Origin: a virus
Reading direction: 5' to 3' (one strand)
IMG/VR virus record: IMGVR_UViG_3300005613_000498
Coordinates: 1 to 20,367 of that record
Length of the DNA stretch: 20,367 nt
The notes under the pieces are model-generated. The model was not told the DNA's origin. It did not search any database and saw only the letters and a list, made by a program, of their open reading frames with translations. Shown here piece by piece: positions 19,001 through 20,367 of this stretch (positions are counted from its first letter, which is position 1; the number at the start of each line of letters is the position of its first letter). Both the position numbers and the translations under genes were made by a program.

Positions 19001-20367
19001 TATAAATTATTTTGAGTATTAATTTTATTTGCCATTTCGAAGTCAATACTAACTTGGAATAATCTATCTTTTCTAAAAGTACGTTCAGTCCAAGAGTCAG
19101 TAGTTATTACTACGGGCAACCATTCAGTTTCACCTTCAAATCTAACTTTAACTTCTGGGCTAATAAATAAATTCTTTAAGTAGTTAGCTTCATTATCGGT
19201 TAGGTATCCAGTCGTGGCGACATAATTATCTTTTACTACCGAACTATATTGTGTTAAACCGCGGTCCGTATTCGAGACACTAAATGTGATGTCGTCGTAA
19301 GTACCTTCGAGTTTATCAAAGTTATTACGTGTTATATTGTAAGATTCTTCGTGTCGTTTTCTAAATGTCCAGTAATCTTTAAGTCCATATGAATTAACCC
19401 AGCTTAGTTGTATGTGTGAATAATCACTACCGTCTTCACAGTCTAAGATAAATCTATATCTTCTAGTTAATCTAAAAGCTTCTTGGTCAGTAGAACTTGA
19501 AGGTACATCAGGGTCAGGTTCATTTGGAATACTAACACCATTATACATCCCAAAAACATCATAATAAGCAACATCATCTCCTAAGGCATCTAAATTAGCT
19601 TGAATTGTCGCATTTGATTTACCACATGCAAAGCTAACAAATCCCATGACGTTTTGACTATGTAGTTGTGTGTCGCCAGCATCAGTAGGGTATACGGCAA
19701 AATAACCTCCGTTTGCTTGAGTATTTTGTATGATATCGGAATCTTGTAATACCCCAGCTTCATTATAATAAAGAACAACAAAGTCAGTTAATACAGGGTC
19801 TCTATCGGGACCATCACCTGATTCTTGGGATATTAAGAAAGTTAAAGTATAATCTTCGTCTCTAGTAATTTTTCTGGGAACAACATATAAATCACCTACA
19901 AGTTCTGTGGTATCAGGTACTCTAAAATCATTATATGAATAATCAGTTAAAGCTTCTCCCTTATTAGTATTACTAGGGGTAAACCACCAGTATTGACCAC
20001 CCGTGCCCGTAGACCAACCACCACCAAAATTAATTAAGCTACTATCGTATGCTACCTCATCATATCTTTTTCTTGCAGGTATGACATAATATTTTTGGTT
20101 AGTAGTTGCAGTGGAGGTAAAGTCGCCAGTAGTAGTATCTTCGTATCCGTAATCAATATTAAAAGATTGTTCTTCATGTCCCAAGTGATAAAAACACAGG
20201 GGAATTGTCTCTAAACTAGGGTAGTATACGCATTTATGTTTGATAACGTTTTGAATATCAAAGTGGCAGTAGCCAACTAAATTTGGACTTTGTCTTAATT
20301 CACCATATACAACAGAGGCACTTTGTATACGAATAGCATTTTTAATACCATCTTCGTCAGTATCAAA
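19000..20367 (-). CDS. Distal tail protein, C-terminal 455 codons (start at left end of window)
   Basis: The frame stays open from the stop at 19000 to the window edge; joined with 1-204 across the repeat it gives 482 aa. The internal TTG at 20184 is not the start. The first ~90 residues are beta-rich. The middle is a Gly/Asp/Thr-rich region (INFGGGWSTGTGGQYWWF). The last third, from RLTRRYRFILDCEDGSDYSHIQLSWVNSYGLKDYWTFRKR (pieces: RYRFILDCED, IQLSWVNSYGLKDYWTF) to YLKNLFISPEVKVRF, LPVVITTDSW and RKDRLFQVSIDFEMANKI, is a segment common in Bacteroidetes phage tail genes beside the hub. It probably forms part of the tail tip. Coupled by TAATG on both sides. Confidence 0.78.
   Translation of the reverse strand, partial: FDTDEDGIKNAIRIQSASVVYGELRQSPNLVGYCHFDIQNVIKHKCVYYPSLETIPLCFYHLGHEEQSFNIDYGYEDTTTGDFTSTATTNQKYYVIPARKRYDEVAYDSSLINFGGGWSTGTGGQYWWFTPSNTNKGEALTDYSYNDFRVPDTTELVGDLYVVPRKITRDEDYTLTFLISQESGDGPDRDPVLTDFVVLYYNEAGVLQDSDIIQNTQANGGYFAVYPTDAGDTQLHSQNVMGFVSFACGKSNATIQANLDALGDDVAYYDVFGMYNGVSIPNEPDPDVPSSSTDQEAFRLTRRYRFILDCEDGSDYSHIQLSWVNSYGLKDYWTFRKRHEESYNITRNNFDKLEGTYDDITFSVSNTDRGLTQYSSVVKDNYVATTGYLTDNEANYLKNLFISPEVKVRFEGETEWLPVVITTDSWTERTFRKDRLFQVSIDFEMANKINTQNNL
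20245..20367. repeat. Terminal direct repeat, right copy
   Basis: These 123 bases are identical to 1-123, without mismatch. See the left copy for interpretation. Confidence 0.97.

Noticed and set aside
20185-20367. Start of the distal tail gene at the TTG at 20184
   Set aside because: The frame is open upstream through the repeat to an ATG at 204 with TAATG coupling, so the TTG is internal.

Overview
The window is almost certainly one complete small tailed-phage genome. Its first 123 bases are repeated exactly as its last 123 bases (1-123 = 20245-20367), and the repeat lies inside one open reading frame that continues in frame across the join. The natural reading is a circular or circularly permuted genome of 20,244 bp, with the 123-bp overlap left by assembly. 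A Bacteroidetes (flavobacterial-type) host is suggested by AT-rich DNA, absence of Shine-Dalgarno leaders, A-rich leaders such as AACAAC-ATG and AAAACTAA-N4-6-ATG, and structural protein families familiar from Bacteroidetes phages. I see no integrase, CI-like repressor, tRNA or rRNA.

Minus strand. One collinear block begins at about 5378, runs leftward, crosses the join and ends at 7532. It reads: zinc-ribbon protein, sigma-like regulator, small membrane protein, small conserved protein, TerS, TerL, 231-aa protein, tail-completion protein fused to an Lcl/DUF1566 lectin-like domain, HK97-gp10-like neck protein, 482-aa distal tail protein (split by the window ends), 777-aa tail-tip protein, tape measure, XkdF-type prohead protease, small membrane protein (holin candidate), scaffold, major capsid protein, major tail protein, terminator, 121-aa protein, portal, neck/adaptor protein, fiber, and a guanidino-type methyltransferase. 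Neighbours are mostly coupled by ATGA or TAATG overlaps. This describes a siphovirus with an HK97-fold head. Portal and adaptor lie after the capsid and tail genes rather than beside TerL.

Plus strand. A 1.5-kb cassette (5911-7440) carries a PD-(D/E)XK nuclease-like gene followed by five tiny genes: a secreted protein, three proteins of 40-58 aa, and a membrane-anchored coiled-coil protein. The five are chained by overlapping stops and starts. It converges on the late block at a terminator region (7430-7501).

Control region. The 530-bp gap between the divergent blocks (5379-5910) holds a 32-bp imperfect direct repeat, a G-quadruplex motif in a polypurine tract, and possible hairpins. A four-copy element, TTCC-N11-ATATKTAT, reads toward the first minus gene, toward the first plus gene, toward the second plus gene (inside the plus block), and from an additional minus-facing copy. 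It looks like a phage-specific promoter, and the phage sigma-like protein is a candidate reader. No DNA polymerase, helicase, primase or recognisable endolysin is visible, so replication and lysis must depend on the host or on the unassigned small proteins.
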